Part shown: piece by piece, positions 23,219-32,795 of the stretch
How the letters are laid out: every line of letters begins with the position of its first letter
How positions within the stretch are numbered: position 1 is the first letter of the stretch
Notes under the pieces: model-generated
What the model saw: the letters and a program-made list of their open reading frames with translations, nothing else
Database searches by the model: none
Told to the model about the DNA's origin: nothing
Source of the DNA: an uncultured Pelagibacteraceae bacterium
GTDB taxonomy: Bacteria; Pseudomonadota; Alphaproteobacteria; Pelagibacterales; Pelagibacteraceae
Reading direction: 5' to 3'
DNA length: 64,000 nucleotides
NCBI GenBank assembly: GCA_902631265.1
Contig: CACOXX010000002.1
Span: 1-64,000, forward strand
Program-made: the position numbers and the translations under genes

Positions 23219-23965
23219 ATGACTAATACAAACTTTTTTATTGTTGGAAAGCATCCTGTAATGGAAGCTCTAAAAAACCCTCAAAGAAAGGTATTGAGAC
23301 TATTTTTAACTGAAGAAAGTAAAAAGAATATTCACAGATTAAGTCCAAAAAGAAATTTACTAAAAGACGTGAAGGTTTTTTTTAAAACAAAAAAAGAATT
23401 AGATAAATATTGTAAAAATGAGCAAATTCTACATCAGGGATACGTTGCGGAAGTTGAGAAATTAGAAGAAAAAAGTTTAAAAGAATTTATTAAAACTAAA
23501 AGCAATGTAACTTTAGCTTGTTTAGATGGTGTAACGGATCCGAGAAATATTGGTTCGGTAATAAGAAGTGCTACGTCATTTAATATTGATGGAATTATTG
23601 TAAAAGAAAGATTATTCCCTGAAAGTAGCAAATCTATGTATAAAGCTAGTTCTGGTTCAATTGAGTACATCAACATTTTTAAAGTCGCAAATATAAATAG
23701 TACATTAAAATTTCTTAGAGAAAAAAATTTTTGGGTTTATGGTTTTTCATCAGATGGTAGTGAAGATTTCACAAGTTATGACTGGAAAGGTAATAATGTG
23801 CTTTTGTTTGGATCTGAGGGACATGGATTAAAAGAAAAAACATCAAAATATATTGATTATCCCGTAAAAATAAAAATAAACGATAAAATTGAAAGTTTAA
23901 ACATTGCAAATAGTGCCTCTGTTGTTTTTTTTCATATAAACAAAGCAAAAAAAAATCTTGATTAG
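23219..23965 (+). CDS. rlmB: 23S rRNA (guanosine-2'-O-)-methyltransferase RlmB-like (SpoU/TrmH family)
   Basis: HPVMEALKNPQRKVLRL..., DGVTDPRNIGSVIRSATSFNIDGIIV, LLFGSEGHGLKEKT, SLNIANSASVVFF SPOUT motifs. Confidence 0.9.
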   Translation: MTNTNFFIVGKHPVMEALKNPQRKVLRLFLTEESKKNIHRLSPKRNLLKDVKVFFKTKKELDKYCKNEQILHQGYVAEVEKLEEKSLKEFIKTKSNVTLACLDGVTDPRNIGSVIRSATSFNIDGIIVKERLFPESSKSMYKASSGSIEYINIFKVANINSTLKFLREKNFWVYGFSSDGSEDFTSYDWKGNNVLLFGSEGHGLKEKTSKYIDYPVKIKINDKIESLNIANSASVVFFHINKAKKNLD

Positions 23966-23993
23966 TAATAAAATTATTATATTAAAAGTCTAT

Positions 23994-24069
23994 GCCCTTG
24001 TAGCTCAGCTGGTAGAGCAATTGATTTGTAATCAATAGGTCCGCGGTTCGAGTCCGTGCGGGGGCACCA
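23994..24069 (+). tRNA. tRNA-Thr (TGT anticodon)
   Basis: GCCCTTGTAGCTCAGCTGGTAGAGCAATTGATTTGTAATCAATAGGTCCGCGGTTCGAGTCCGTGCGGGGGCACCA. Confidence 0.96.
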
Positions 24070-24070
24070 C

Positions 24071-24838
24071 TTAAAGTTCTTTTCTTAATTTTTCAATACT
24101 TATTTTTTTTTGAAGACTTCTATTCTTGTCATACATTAAACTAAATTGAATATTTTTGTTTTTTTTTATTGTAATTTGTTTGGCATTTCTAACTTCAAAA
24201 TTATCTGCTACAGCACTTATAGGCCTTTTAGCAGGATTAAGATTTCTAATTGTAATTTGAGAGTTATCATTAACTATTCTAGGCTTCCATCTTCTTGGCC
24301 TAAATGCACTTATTGGTGCAATTGATAATTGTTTAGAATTTAAACTTAATATTGGGCCGTGTACTGAAAGATTATAAGCGGTGCTTCCGGCTGGAGTGGA
24401 TACAAGTACACCATCAGAAATTAATTCTTTAATAATTTGTTTTTTACCTTGATTTATTTTTAAAGATGCTGCTTGTCTACTTTGTCTGAGTATTGAGACT
24501 TCATTTATTGCAATCCCTTTTTTTGTAGTTCCATTCTTTGTTTTTACCCTCATAGTCAATGGAGATATCTTAATTTTTTTTGCTTGGAAAATTTTTTTGT
24601 ATGTTTTGTCTTTATTAAATCTATTCATTAAAAATCCATAATTCCCAGAATTTATTCCGTAGAAAGGTTTTTTTAATCTATAATTCTTTTTTAAAGTTTG
24701 AAGCATAAAACCATCTCCACCAATAACAATTATTAAAGATGATTTTTTTAAGGAACTAGACTTAATTTTGTTTGTTAAGAAATTTTTAATTTTAAGTGAT
24801 TTATTATTTATATCACTAATAATGTGGACTTTTTTCAT
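24071..24838 (-). CDS. nadK: NAD kinase
   Basis: IVIGGDGFMLQTLKK (GGDG), YGINSGNYGFLMN, ISDGVLVSTPAGSTAYNLSVHGPI. Confidence 0.95.
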   Translation of the reverse strand: MKKVHIISDINNKSLKIKNFLTNKIKSSSLKKSSLIIVIGGDGFMLQTLKKNYRLKKPFYGINSGNYGFLMNRFNKDKTYKKIFQAKKIKISPLTMRVKTKNGTTKKGIAINEVSILRQSRQAASLKINQGKKQIIKELISDGVLVSTPAGSTAYNLSVHGPILSLNSKQLSIAPISAFRPRRWKPRIVNDNSQITIRNLNPAKRPISAVADNFEVRNAKQITIKKNKNIQFSLMYDKNRSLQKKISIEKLRKEL

Positions 24839-25591
24839 TTAATTTTTTTTAAGATTGAATGACGGTGACCCATAAAAACTAAATTTACCTAAGTGACTTA
24901 GTTCAGAAGTTAAATCAGCAAAAATTTTTCCACCTATATCTCTCCACAATGTTGAAAAATAAAAATCCTCAGATAGGTAATTAACATTTCCTTTTTTGTC
25001 TTTATAATTTCCTACTTTAAAAAAGTCATAACAGTTATCTGAACCCGATAATATGGAACTTGGTCGTGGAGTAAATTTTAGATCTGAATAATTGTCCTTT
25101 AATTTTAAAAAAACTTCTTTTTTAATCAACATAAATCCAGTTGCGCCCTCTTTGACCTCTGTAAAACCATTGGATAACTTTATTTTTGAAGGATCAATGA
25201 AATTTACATTATAGTTCATTAAATTTTGAGGTTTAACAGTTTTGCTATCTAGTGATTTTAATCTTTCCCAATTAATCCCCTTAGTTGGATAAACACCACA
25301 AACCAAATCTTTATTAAAATCCAATAATCTCTCAAAATTTTTATGACTAAATCCTATGTCTGCATCTAAAAAAAATAAATGAGTTCCACCAAATTCTTCA
25401 TCATCTAAAAATTTTGTAACTATTGTATTTCTTGCTCGTGATACTAAAGAGTCTTTTGAAATAAAATAAAATTTATACGCTATATTTTTTTTACTAAACC
25501 ATTGAATAAGATCAATTATTCCAGTTAATGTGATATGAGAAATATTTCCCTCATACAAAGGCATGCCGATAAATATTTTCTGTTTACTCAT
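24839..25591 (-). CDS. Glycosyltransferase, GT-A fold-like
   Basis: IGMPLYEGNIS..., DSLVSRARNTIVTKFL, HLFFLDADIGFSHKNFERLL (DxD-like motif). Confidence 0.7.
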   Translation of the reverse strand: MSKQKIFIGMPLYEGNISHITLTGIIDLIQWFSKKNIAYKFYFISKDSLVSRARNTIVTKFLDDEEFGGTHLFFLDADIGFSHKNFERLLDFNKDLVCGVYPTKGINWERLKSLDSKTVKPQNLMNYNVNFIDPSKIKLSNGFTEVKEGATGFMLIKKEVFLKLKDNYSDLKFTPRPSSILSGSDNCYDFFKVGNYKDKKGNVNYLSEDFYFSTLWRDIGGKIFADLTSELSHLGKFSFYGSPSFNLKKN

Positions 25592-25601
25592 TTATTTTTA
25601 T

Positions 25602-25687
25602 GGTGCCCTCGGCCAGACTCGAACTGGCACTCCCAAAAGGGCAAGGATTTTAAGTCCTTTGTGTCTACCAATTTCACCACGAGGGCA
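25602..25687 (-). tRNA. tRNA-Leu (TAA anticodon)
   Basis: TGCCCTCGTGGTGAAATTGGTAGACACAAAGGACTTAAAATCCTTGCCCTTTTGGGAGTGCCAGTTCGAGTCTGGCCGAGGGCACCA; long variable arm. Confidence 0.95.
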
Positions 25688-25775
25688 TTCATCATTATCA
25701 TTAGTGTTTATGCTAATATTTATAATTCAACAAGTCTTATAAGTAAATTTTTTTTATTTATCTGTTAGTTATAAG

Positions 25776-28181
25776 TTATCTTGCTAATCTCAGTTTACTC
25801 GATGAGATATAAGCCATCAAATAAAAAAATATTGCCAGTAAGTATAAAAATTTAAAGCCAAAATACATAGAGTTATATTCTAATAAACCACCAACGATTG
25901 CGCCTAATATATTGCATGATAGAGCGTTGGCTGTTGATCCATATCTTACTAACTCTTTCGAAAAAGCTAATCCTGAAAAAAATACGGGAAATGTTAAAAC
26001 TATTGGAATTAAAAATTTTAAAAGGATAATTGGATAACTGTAAAAATTTATAAATGTTACTGAATAACTTAAAAAAAGAGATAGAATTAAAAAAAAATAA
26101 ATCTGATTTATACTTATTTTAATGCCTTTAATTATAAATAAGTTGGCTAAGTAAGCCATAGATAAAATGGCTGTAATTACAATGCTCACTACAAACCAAG
26201 TACTACCGTAAATTTTTGCAAGTTCGGTTATGCCCTTGGTCTCCATTAACATAAAACCAACACCAAGGAAAAAACTTGGAAAAGAAAATTTACTCAAACT
26301 CATTTTTGTTAAATTTTTTAAAAAAAACCACGATATTAAAAAAATTACTGAAATTAATACAACGTAAGAAACTGGATAAATTCTGTAAGACATGTAAAAA
26401 AATGGCCAATCATCTGTTGAGACATCAACATCTTCATAATATTTTAGATCTTTAAATACGTTTGTTTCAACAAAATTTGACTTTGATAAGTCTAAGGAAA
26501 GGTCATTATTGGATACAACAAATGAGTAAATGCCTTCTATAAAATTTTTATCATCTGTATTATGAAATCTTGTCAAAATTTTAGGCTCTTTATCAAAATT
26601 CATTTTTAACATTTTAAAGATTTTATTACCCATTTGCTCGGTGGATACGGCGAAACTTAAAAACATAACGCCATTTTCTTTCAATTTTTTTCTTGCTTCA
26701 TAAAAAGACTCTACAGTATAAACATAGCTATCAAGTCTTACACCTCCTTTAGAAGATAAATTTGCATGAGAGTCTAAGACGCTATAAACAATTAAATCAT
26801 ATTTTTTATCAATTTCTTTTATAAAGTTTCTCGCATCATTAATGATTAACTTTACTCTTGGATTCTTATACGGGTTTTCAGGATGGAATTTTTCTCCTAA
26901 ATTAGCAACTAATGGATCTATTTCTACCGCATCAATATTTCCTTTTGAGTATCTAATTGCAGTAGCAACATCGTTACCAGTACCACTTCCAACTATTAAT
27001 ATATCTTTAAAATCATAATTTGTAGAAGTGAAAGGAATTATATAAAATTTATGCCATCCTGCATTTTTTTTTTGGTTTATTTCATTAGATAAATCTATTG
27101 GTGTTTGTAACCATATATTGTTTGATTGTACTGTGATCGGGGTAAGTTGATCATTATTAAATTTCACAGAAACATTTTGATAAGGAGAGTGTAGATCCAT
27201 TTTACTAGTATCATTAAATATATTTAAACTCAAAATCAGTATTACAAATGTAAGACAACTAAATTTTATATTCAATTTAAGATTAAATTGAAAAAAAATT
27301 AAAATTGAAAAAGAAATAACTAACCAAATTGTAGGTCCTGTCCAAAGAAATGAGAGTAACGTAAATAAACCTATTCCCGCAATAGCACCTATCAAATCAT
27401 AACTGTATGCTTTTAAGGGATCAGTGTTTAACATTAATCTTGCCACTAAATGTCCTAAAGGAATAAATGCTACTGCATTAAATAAAAAGATTACTGAAAT
27501 AAAAAAATAAATTAACATTATATGCAATGATCCTACTGCAATTGATTGACCCATATTCCATATTTCCGAAATAGGATTTTGAAAAAAAAGAGTTATTGGA
27601 GTATCTTTAAGTATATACATAAATGAAACTTGAAGAGCTACTAAAGGAAATGTCCAGTTTAAAGAATACAATCTTACCTTAGAAAAAGAATAGCCAATTC
27701 CTAGCCCTAAAAAACAAGACAAAAGACTTAAGTTTTTAAAATATGCAAATAATTGAAAGTATGAAGAATGAATTCTAATAATTGCCAATTCAAGAAATAA
27801 GCCTAATCCTGCAGCTAGAGCAATCAAAACATATATATTATTTTTAAGAAATTCAGGTTTAAATTCGTTTAATTGAAAAAAATCATAAAACTTGTTTGAA
27901 AAAATAATTTTTCTTGAATTTAATAAAAAAAAAATCATTAACAAAAAGAAAAAGAATCCAATCATAACTTTGAAGTATTCTCTATCTACAGAGATTATTA
28001 ACTCCTTAATACGATCACTTGTTTCTGATTTTATTACTGCCTCTAAAATACTGTCCAAACCGCTATTATATAATGATAAAAAAGGTTGTCCCGCAGATAA
28101 AATATAACTAACAATTACAATAGAAAAAAAAATTAATGTTAAGTTAATAAAGTTTTTTTTAATCTTTGAGTTTTTGAGCAT
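25776..28181 (-). CDS. Polytopic membrane protein with embedded spermidine-synthase/SAM-methyltransferase-like domain
   Basis: 801 aa; many hydrophobic segments flanking DILIVGSGTGNDVATAIRYSKGNIDAVEIDPLVANLGEKFHPENPY...LIINDARNFIKEIDKKYDLIVYSVLD. Confidence 0.75.
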   Translation of the reverse strand: MLKNSKIKKNFINLTLIFFSIVIVSYILSAGQPFLSLYNSGLDSILEAVIKSETSDRIKELIISVDREYFKVMIGFFFFLLMIFFLLNSRKIIFSNKFYDFFQLNEFKPEFLKNNIYVLIALAAGLGLFLELAIIRIHSSYFQLFAYFKNLSLLSCFLGLGIGYSFSKVRLYSLNWTFPLVALQVSFMYILKDTPITLFFQNPISEIWNMGQSIAVGSLHIMLIYFFISVIFLFNAVAFIPLGHLVARLMLNTDPLKAYSYDLIGAIAGIGLFTLLSFLWTGPTIWLVISFSILIFFQFNLKLNIKFSCLTFVILILSLNIFNDTSKMDLHSPYQNVSVKFNNDQLTPITVQSNNIWLQTPIDLSNEINQKKNAGWHKFYIIPFTSTNYDFKDILIVGSGTGNDVATAIRYSKGNIDAVEIDPLVANLGEKFHPENPYKNPRVKLIINDARNFIKEIDKKYDLIVYSVLDSHANLSSKGGVRLDSYVYTVESFYEARKKLKENGVMFLSFAVSTEQMGNKIFKMLKMNFDKEPKILTRFHNTDDKNFIEGIYSFVVSNNDLSLDLSKSNFVETNVFKDLKYYEDVDVSTDDWPFFYMSYRIYPVSYVVLISVIFLISWFFLKNLTKMSLSKFSFPSFFLGVGFMLMETKGITELAKIYGSTWFVVSIVITAILSMAYLANLFIIKGIKISINQIYFFLILSLFLSYSVTFINFYSYPIILLKFLIPIVLTFPVFFSGLAFSKELVRYGSTANALSCNILGAIVGGLLEYNSMYFGFKFLYLLAIFFYLMAYISSSKLRLAR

Positions 28182-28210
28182 TTAAGTTAGCTTAATACAT
28201 TATTTTTATT

Positions 28211-29170
28211 ATGGCGGCAATTATTTCAGGAAAGTTAATTAAATTAGGAGCAAGTCAAAATGCTGTTGGTGGGACTGAATTGCTCGCTGAAAGATTGGCT
28301 AAAGGCACAAAAAAAGAACTCTTTAGAGACATAAATATTATATTTAATAGACCTGAGTTATATGAGGGTTATTTGTCTAAAGGTAAGAATATCTTTAATT
28401 TCCAAGATTTGCCTAATGATAGAATGTACAAAAAATTCTTTGAAAGTGAAATGATTAATAAATTTTCACATTTCGTTTTCAATAGCGAATATCAGAAAGA
28501 AGAGTTTTGTAAAAAATTTAATTTTAAAGAAAAAAGTGTTTCAGTAATAAAAAATTCCATCAATCCAATTGAAATAAAACAAAAAAAATATAATGGAAAA
28601 GTAATTTTAATTTATCATACTACGCCACATAGAGGTTTAGAGCTTCTAGCACATTGTTTTCCAAAAATATTAGCCGAAAATGACAAAGTTTATTTAAAAG
28701 TTTTTTCAAGTCTTAAAATTTATGGTTGGGATGAAAAAGATAAAGTATTTGAACCTCTTTACAAAAAATTAAGAGATATGAAAAATGTAGAATATAACTC
28801 AAATGTTTCTAATGAGGAAATTAGAAAACAACTAGTAAATTCACATATTTTCGCATATCCAAATATTTGGCCTGAGTCATCTTGCATATCAGCAATTGAA
28901 GCTATGAGCGCTAAAAATTTATTGGTGCTACCTAACCTTGCGGCTCTTAAAGAAACCGCTAACAAAAGTAAATTTTTATACAAATTCACTGATAATTCTT
29001 CAGATCACATTTACACTTTTCAAAAAGAGTTAACCCGAGCGATTCAATATGTCCAAAAACAGTCAGAGGATTATAAGTCTCATTTAGATGAATTAAAAAT
29101 TTACGCTGATAAAAACTATAATTTAAATGAGTATTTAAAAAAATGGGAACAGGTTCTTTCTAATAAATAA
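28211..29170 (+). CDS. Glycosyltransferase, GT4-like
   Basis: GGTELLAERLAKG..., VSVIKNSINPIE, LIYHTTPHRGLELLAHCFPKI, IFAYPNIWPESSCISAIEAMSAKNLLVLPNLAALKET. Confidence 0.8.
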   Translation: MAAIISGKLIKLGASQNAVGGTELLAERLAKGTKKELFRDINIIFNRPELYEGYLSKGKNIFNFQDLPNDRMYKKFFESEMINKFSHFVFNSEYQKEEFCKKFNFKEKSVSVIKNSINPIEIKQKKYNGKVILIYHTTPHRGLELLAHCFPKILAENDKVYLKVFSSLKIYGWDEKDKVFEPLYKKLRDMKNVEYNSNVSNEEIRKQLVNSHIFAYPNIWPESSCISAIEAMSAKNLLVLPNLAALKETANKSKFLYKFTDNSSDHIYTFQKELTRAIQYVQKQSEDYKSHLDELKIYADKNYNLNEYLKKWEQVLSNK

Positions 29171-29173
29171 CCT

Positions 29174-29485
29174 TCAGAAAACAAATATTAAAAACCAATA
29201 AGACGCTAATCCTGATGCAATAGTAAGAATTACGTTTCTTGAAAAAAATCCAACAAATACTGCAGTAAGAGCACCATATATTTTTGGATCTGTGATTGTT
29301 ACTAATGTTCCATAATCATCTAAAAAAATCCCCGGAAAAATGATAGACGGAAAAACAACTGAGGGCACATAATTTAAAATTTTTCTAAAATTTTCATTAA
29401 AAAAATCTTTATCTATTAATGTAATCATTGCCATTCTAGTTAGGTAAGTAATAAATCCTGCAATAAATATTGAAGTCCAAGTCAT
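29174..29485 (-). CDS. azlD: Branched-chain amino acid transport protein, AzlD family
   Basis: Small ~4 TM protein MTWTSIFIAGFITYLTRMAMITL..., paired with AzlC. Confidence 0.85.
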   Translation of the reverse strand: MTWTSIFIAGFITYLTRMAMITLIDKDFFNENFRKILNYVPSVVFPSIIFPGIFLDDYGTLVTITDPKIYGALTAVFVGFFSRNVILTIASGLASYWFLIFVF

Positions 29486-30168
29486 TTTTTAAATTTTAAT
29501 ATTAAAAAAGCTGCTAACAGGCCAATTATAGGTGATATTAAAATGTAAGATTTAAACGGTGCATTATAAAAAAAGATTGCAGCTAAACCTGAAACAATCA
29601 TTACAATCAAATGATCCAATTTTCTTAATTCATTTATTATAATTGCTATAAACGTTAAAGGTATTGCAAATTTTAATCCTAATTCTTCAGGAACAATTGA
29701 TCCAAGAAATATTCCTATAATTGTAGCAATCTGCCAACAAAACCAAAGAATAATTCCAGATCCCATCAAATGGTAATAATTAAAACTTTGCTCACTATTT
29801 TTTTTTAAATAAACATTTGAAACTGCAAATCCCTGATCAACAATAAAATACGAAATAAAAAGTTTTTTAATTAATGATAACTTATCTAAGTATCTAGATA
29901 AAACAGCGCCATACAATAAGTGTCTGGAATTTATCACTCCAACTGAAGTAATAGCTATGAGAGATGAAGCTCCACCTGATAACAATTGTAAAAATACAAT
30001 TTGTGAGGCACCACCAAAGATTATTAATGATGTGGCATAAGTCATGATTGGATCAAAACCTAATTCAATACCAATTGCACCAAATATTATACCAAAAGGA
30101 ATAACTGAGAGTAAATGTGGTGCTACATCAAAAAATCCTATCTTAAAGATTTGAAATTTTGATAACAT
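29482..30168 (-). CDS. azlC: Branched-chain amino acid permease, AzlC family
   Basis: VAPHLLSVIPFGIIFGAIGIELGF..., LIIFGGASQIVFLQLLSGGAS, NSRHLLYGAVLS. Confidence 0.9.
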   Translation of the reverse strand: MLSKFQIFKIGFFDVAPHLLSVIPFGIIFGAIGIELGFDPIMTYATSLIIFGGASQIVFLQLLSGGASSLIAITSVGVINSRHLLYGAVLSRYLDKLSLIKKLFISYFIVDQGFAVSNVYLKKNSEQSFNYYHLMGSGIILWFCWQIATIIGIFLGSIVPEELGLKFAIPLTFIAIIINELRKLDHLIVMIVSGLAAIFFYNAPFKSYILISPIIGLLAAFLILKFKK

Positions 30169-30169
30169 C

Positions 30170-30571
30170 TTAACCTTTTAAGGCTTCAGCTAAAAATTTT
30201 GTATCTAGATCGCAGTCTTTATAGCCTTGCTTAATGATGTTCAAATACTTTGTGCTCGGATATTTAAAAGGAGTCTTATTTTCCATTGAGTATGCCATTA
30301 CATCCCTGCCCTCGTATTTAAAAAAAATTTTTTTATAAAGAATAGGAAAGTCTTCATATTTATCGAGACAAGACTCGTCTTTATCTGTTATTTCATACAA
30401 CGCTCCTTGCACACTAGATCCTTTTTTATATTCTATATCCGCTACACATAACTCGCTTCTAAAAGTTAATCGATAATCTTGAAGAATATATTTTTTTAAA
30501 TACTTACAACCAGAACATCTTTTTTTCATTTGATCTTGATGAAGGTTACTACCATAAGCAAAATATAACAT
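30170..30571 (-). CDS. Gamma-glutamylcyclotransferase-like protein
   Basis: MLYFAYGSNLHQDQMKKRC...; YGSNL motif, CLDKYEDFP...YKK. Confidence 0.85.
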   Translation of the reverse strand: MLYFAYGSNLHQDQMKKRCSGCKYLKKYILQDYRLTFRSELCVADIEYKKGSSVQGALYEITDKDESCLDKYEDFPILYKKIFFKYEGRDVMAYSMENKTPFKYPSTKYLNIIKQGYKDCDLDTKFLAEALKG

Positions 30572-31323
30572 TATACCTCATTAACTATTTGAATTTTTTG
30601 TTCTGCAACAAATTTCAAAATTTCATTATTGCAAGTGTCAATTTTAGCTTTATCAGTGGATCTTACAACAATAGAAACACCTAATTTTCCCGCACGAAAG
30701 AAAGGGTAACTTCCAATCTCAACATCTTGATTGTTATTTTGAACTTGGGTTAAAGATTTTGCAATTTCACTCTCTACAGTTCTTAAATTTATAGTGTGAC
30801 TTAAAATTGGTGCGCCACCAGTAATCAAATGATCTAAACCTCCGAGCATAGACTTTAGAATAGAGGGAACTCCTGGAAGTGAGAAAACATTTTCTACGTA
30901 AAATCCTGGTGCACCACTTGTTGGATTTAATATTAGTTTTGCAGTCATAGGCATCTTCGCCATTTTTTTTCTACCTTCACTAAATTCATTTGGCTTATAA
31001 TATTTTTCTAAAATTGAAAAAGCCTCTTTGTGGTAACCGTACTCAATATCAAAAGCTTTTGATACAGACTCTGCAGTTATGTCATCGTGTGTTGGACCTA
31101 TTCCACCTGTTGTAAAAACATATGAGAATTTTTTTTTAAAAGTATTTATTGTTTCGATAATATCTTTTTCAATATCAGGGATTATTCTTACTTCCTTTAC
31201 TTGTACACCTAAGGAATTCAACCATAGTGATAAAGTACTTGTGTTGATATCTTTAGTTCTTCCAGAAAGAACTTCATTTCCAATTATAATTATGCCTGCA
31301 TTTATTTCTTTTTTATTTTTCAT
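30571..31323 (-). CDS. CinA-like molybdopterin-binding domain protein (competence/damage-inducible protein A family, N-terminal domain only)
   Basis: Start trimmed to MKNKKEINAGIIIIGNEVLSGRTKDINTSTLS; VFTTGGIGPTHDDITAESVSKAF; ~250 aa, no CinA C-terminal deamidase domain. Confidence 0.9.
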   Translation of the reverse strand: MKNKKEINAGIIIIGNEVLSGRTKDINTSTLSLWLNSLGVQVKEVRIIPDIEKDIIETINTFKKKFSYVFTTGGIGPTHDDITAESVSKAFDIEYGYHKEAFSILEKYYKPNEFSEGRKKMAKMPMTAKLILNPTSGAPGFYVENVFSLPGVPSILKSMLGGLDHLITGGAPILSHTINLRTVESEIAKSLTQVQNNNQDVEIGSYPFFRAGKLGVSIVVRSTDKAKIDTCNNEILKFVAEQKIQIVNEV

Positions 31324-31345
31324 ATACAAATATAAATTAATAAAT

Positions 31346-32032
31346 ATGGAATTTACCAATACTTTAATCAAAGGCAAACTAATCAAGCGGTATAAAAGAT
31401 TTTTTGTCGATATCAAAGTAAATAATTCAAAGATTACTGCGCACTGTCCCAACACTGGCTCGATGATGGGCCTTTTAGATCCAGGAAATACAGTTTTTGT
31501 TTCTAAAAATAATGATCCAAAAAGAAAACTAAAATTCACATTAGAAATGATTAAATCAAACAATCGTATGATTGGTGTTAATACTCACAGAGCAAACAAA
31601 ATAGTATTGGACGGTCTTAATAAAAAATTAATTAATGAAATGAAAAATGTTAAAGAAATTAAACCAGAATTTAAATATTCAGATGATACAAGGTTTGATT
31701 TCTTATGTGATAAAAATTTACTCGAAGTAAAAAATGTAACTCTTTTAAGGAGTAATGATTTTGCAGAGTTTCCAGATGCTATAACAACCAGAGGCTCAAA
31801 ACATTTAATTAAGTTAGCTGAATCAATCAAAAAAGGCTTTAAACCGTTTGTCTTATTTTTAACTCAAATTGAAGGTATAAATAAATTTAAAATAGCTAAA
31901 GACATCGATGCTGAATATTATAAGAATTATTTAAAAGTTAAAAAAGATGGTGTTAAATTTTTAGCTTATAGATGTAAATTAAACGATAAAGAAATCAGAA
32001 TAGAAAAAAAAATAGATATTGTTGATGAGTAA
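31346..32032 (+). CDS. sfsA: Sugar fermentation stimulation protein SfsA
   Basis: Start trimmed to MEFTNTLIKGKLIKRYKRFFVDI; TAHCPNTGSMMGLLDPGN; FDFLCDKNLLEVKNVTLLRSNDFAEFPDAITTRGSKHL. Confidence 0.94.
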   Translation: MEFTNTLIKGKLIKRYKRFFVDIKVNNSKITAHCPNTGSMMGLLDPGNTVFVSKNNDPKRKLKFTLEMIKSNNRMIGVNTHRANKIVLDGLNKKLINEMKNVKEIKPEFKYSDDTRFDFLCDKNLLEVKNVTLLRSNDFAEFPDAITTRGSKHLIKLAESIKKGFKPFVLFLTQIEGINKFKIAKDIDAEYYKNYLKVKKDGVKFLAYRCKLNDKEIRIEKKIDIVDE

Positions 32033-32795
32033 CTATTTGGAAAAATTTGAAAAAATGAGAATTGCCGGTTCTTTGGCTTCTAAAACTTTAGACATGATTA
32101 CAGATTATGTAAGAGAAGGAACAGCAACAAATCATATTGATAAACTTTGTTATGAATTTATAAGAGATAACGGTGGATATTCTGCCCCTCAATTCTATAG
32201 AGGATTTGAAAAATCAATTTGCACTTCGCTTAATCATGTTGTTTGTCACGGTATACCTGGTGACAGAACACTTCAAGATGGAGATATTGTTAATATAGAT
32301 GTAACCGCTATAATCAATGATCACTATGGGGACACGAGTCGAATGTATACTGTTGGTGACATCTCTGTAAAATCAAAAAAACTTATTAACGTTACTTATG
32401 AGTCTCTTAATAGAGCCATTAAGATATTAAAGCCTGGAAAAAGAATTGGTGATATTGGTCATGAGATACAATCTTTTGTAGAAAAAAATGGTTTTTCAGT
32501 TGTAAGAGATTTTTGTGGTCACGGAATAGGAACAAATTTTCATCAAGAGCCAAACATTCTTCACTATGGTTCAAAAGATACTGGGGATGAATTAAAACCA
32601 GGAATGACTTTTACTATTGAGCCAATGATAAATGCTGGAAAGTATCACACTAAAGTTTTAAATGATGGTTGGACAGCAGTTACAAAAGATAAAAAATTAT
32701 CTGCACAATTCGAGCATACTGTTGGAATCACTGAAAATGGTTATGAAATTTTTACAGAATCTGTTAAAGGTTATAGGGAGCCTCCTTACAATTAA
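32025..32795 (+). CDS. map: Methionine aminopeptidase, type I
   Basis: VVCHGIPGDRTLQDGDIVNIDVTAI...GDTSRMYTVG...FCGHGIGTNFHQEPNILHYG...TIEPMI. Confidence 0.97.
   Translation: MSNYLEKFEKMRIAGSLASKTLDMITDYVREGTATNHIDKLCYEFIRDNGGYSAPQFYRGFEKSICTSLNHVVCHGIPGDRTLQDGDIVNIDVTAIINDHYGDTSRMYTVGDISVKSKKLINVTYESLNRAIKILKPGKRIGDIGHEIQSFVEKNGFSVVRDFCGHGIGTNFHQEPNILHYGSKDTGDELKPGMTFTIEPMINAGKYHTKVLNDGWTAVTKDKKLSAQFEHTVGITENGYEIFTESVKGYREPPYN

Noticed and set aside
25535-25768. 77-aa plus-strand ORF with CPRPDSNWHSQKGKDFKSFVSTNFTTRAF
   Set aside because: Antisense translation across tRNA-Leu; spurious
31079-31345. N-terminal extension of the sfsA ORF (and the mirrored extension of the CinA-like ORF to 31563)
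   Set aside because: Conserved starts of both families are internal; the extensions merely overlap each other antisense
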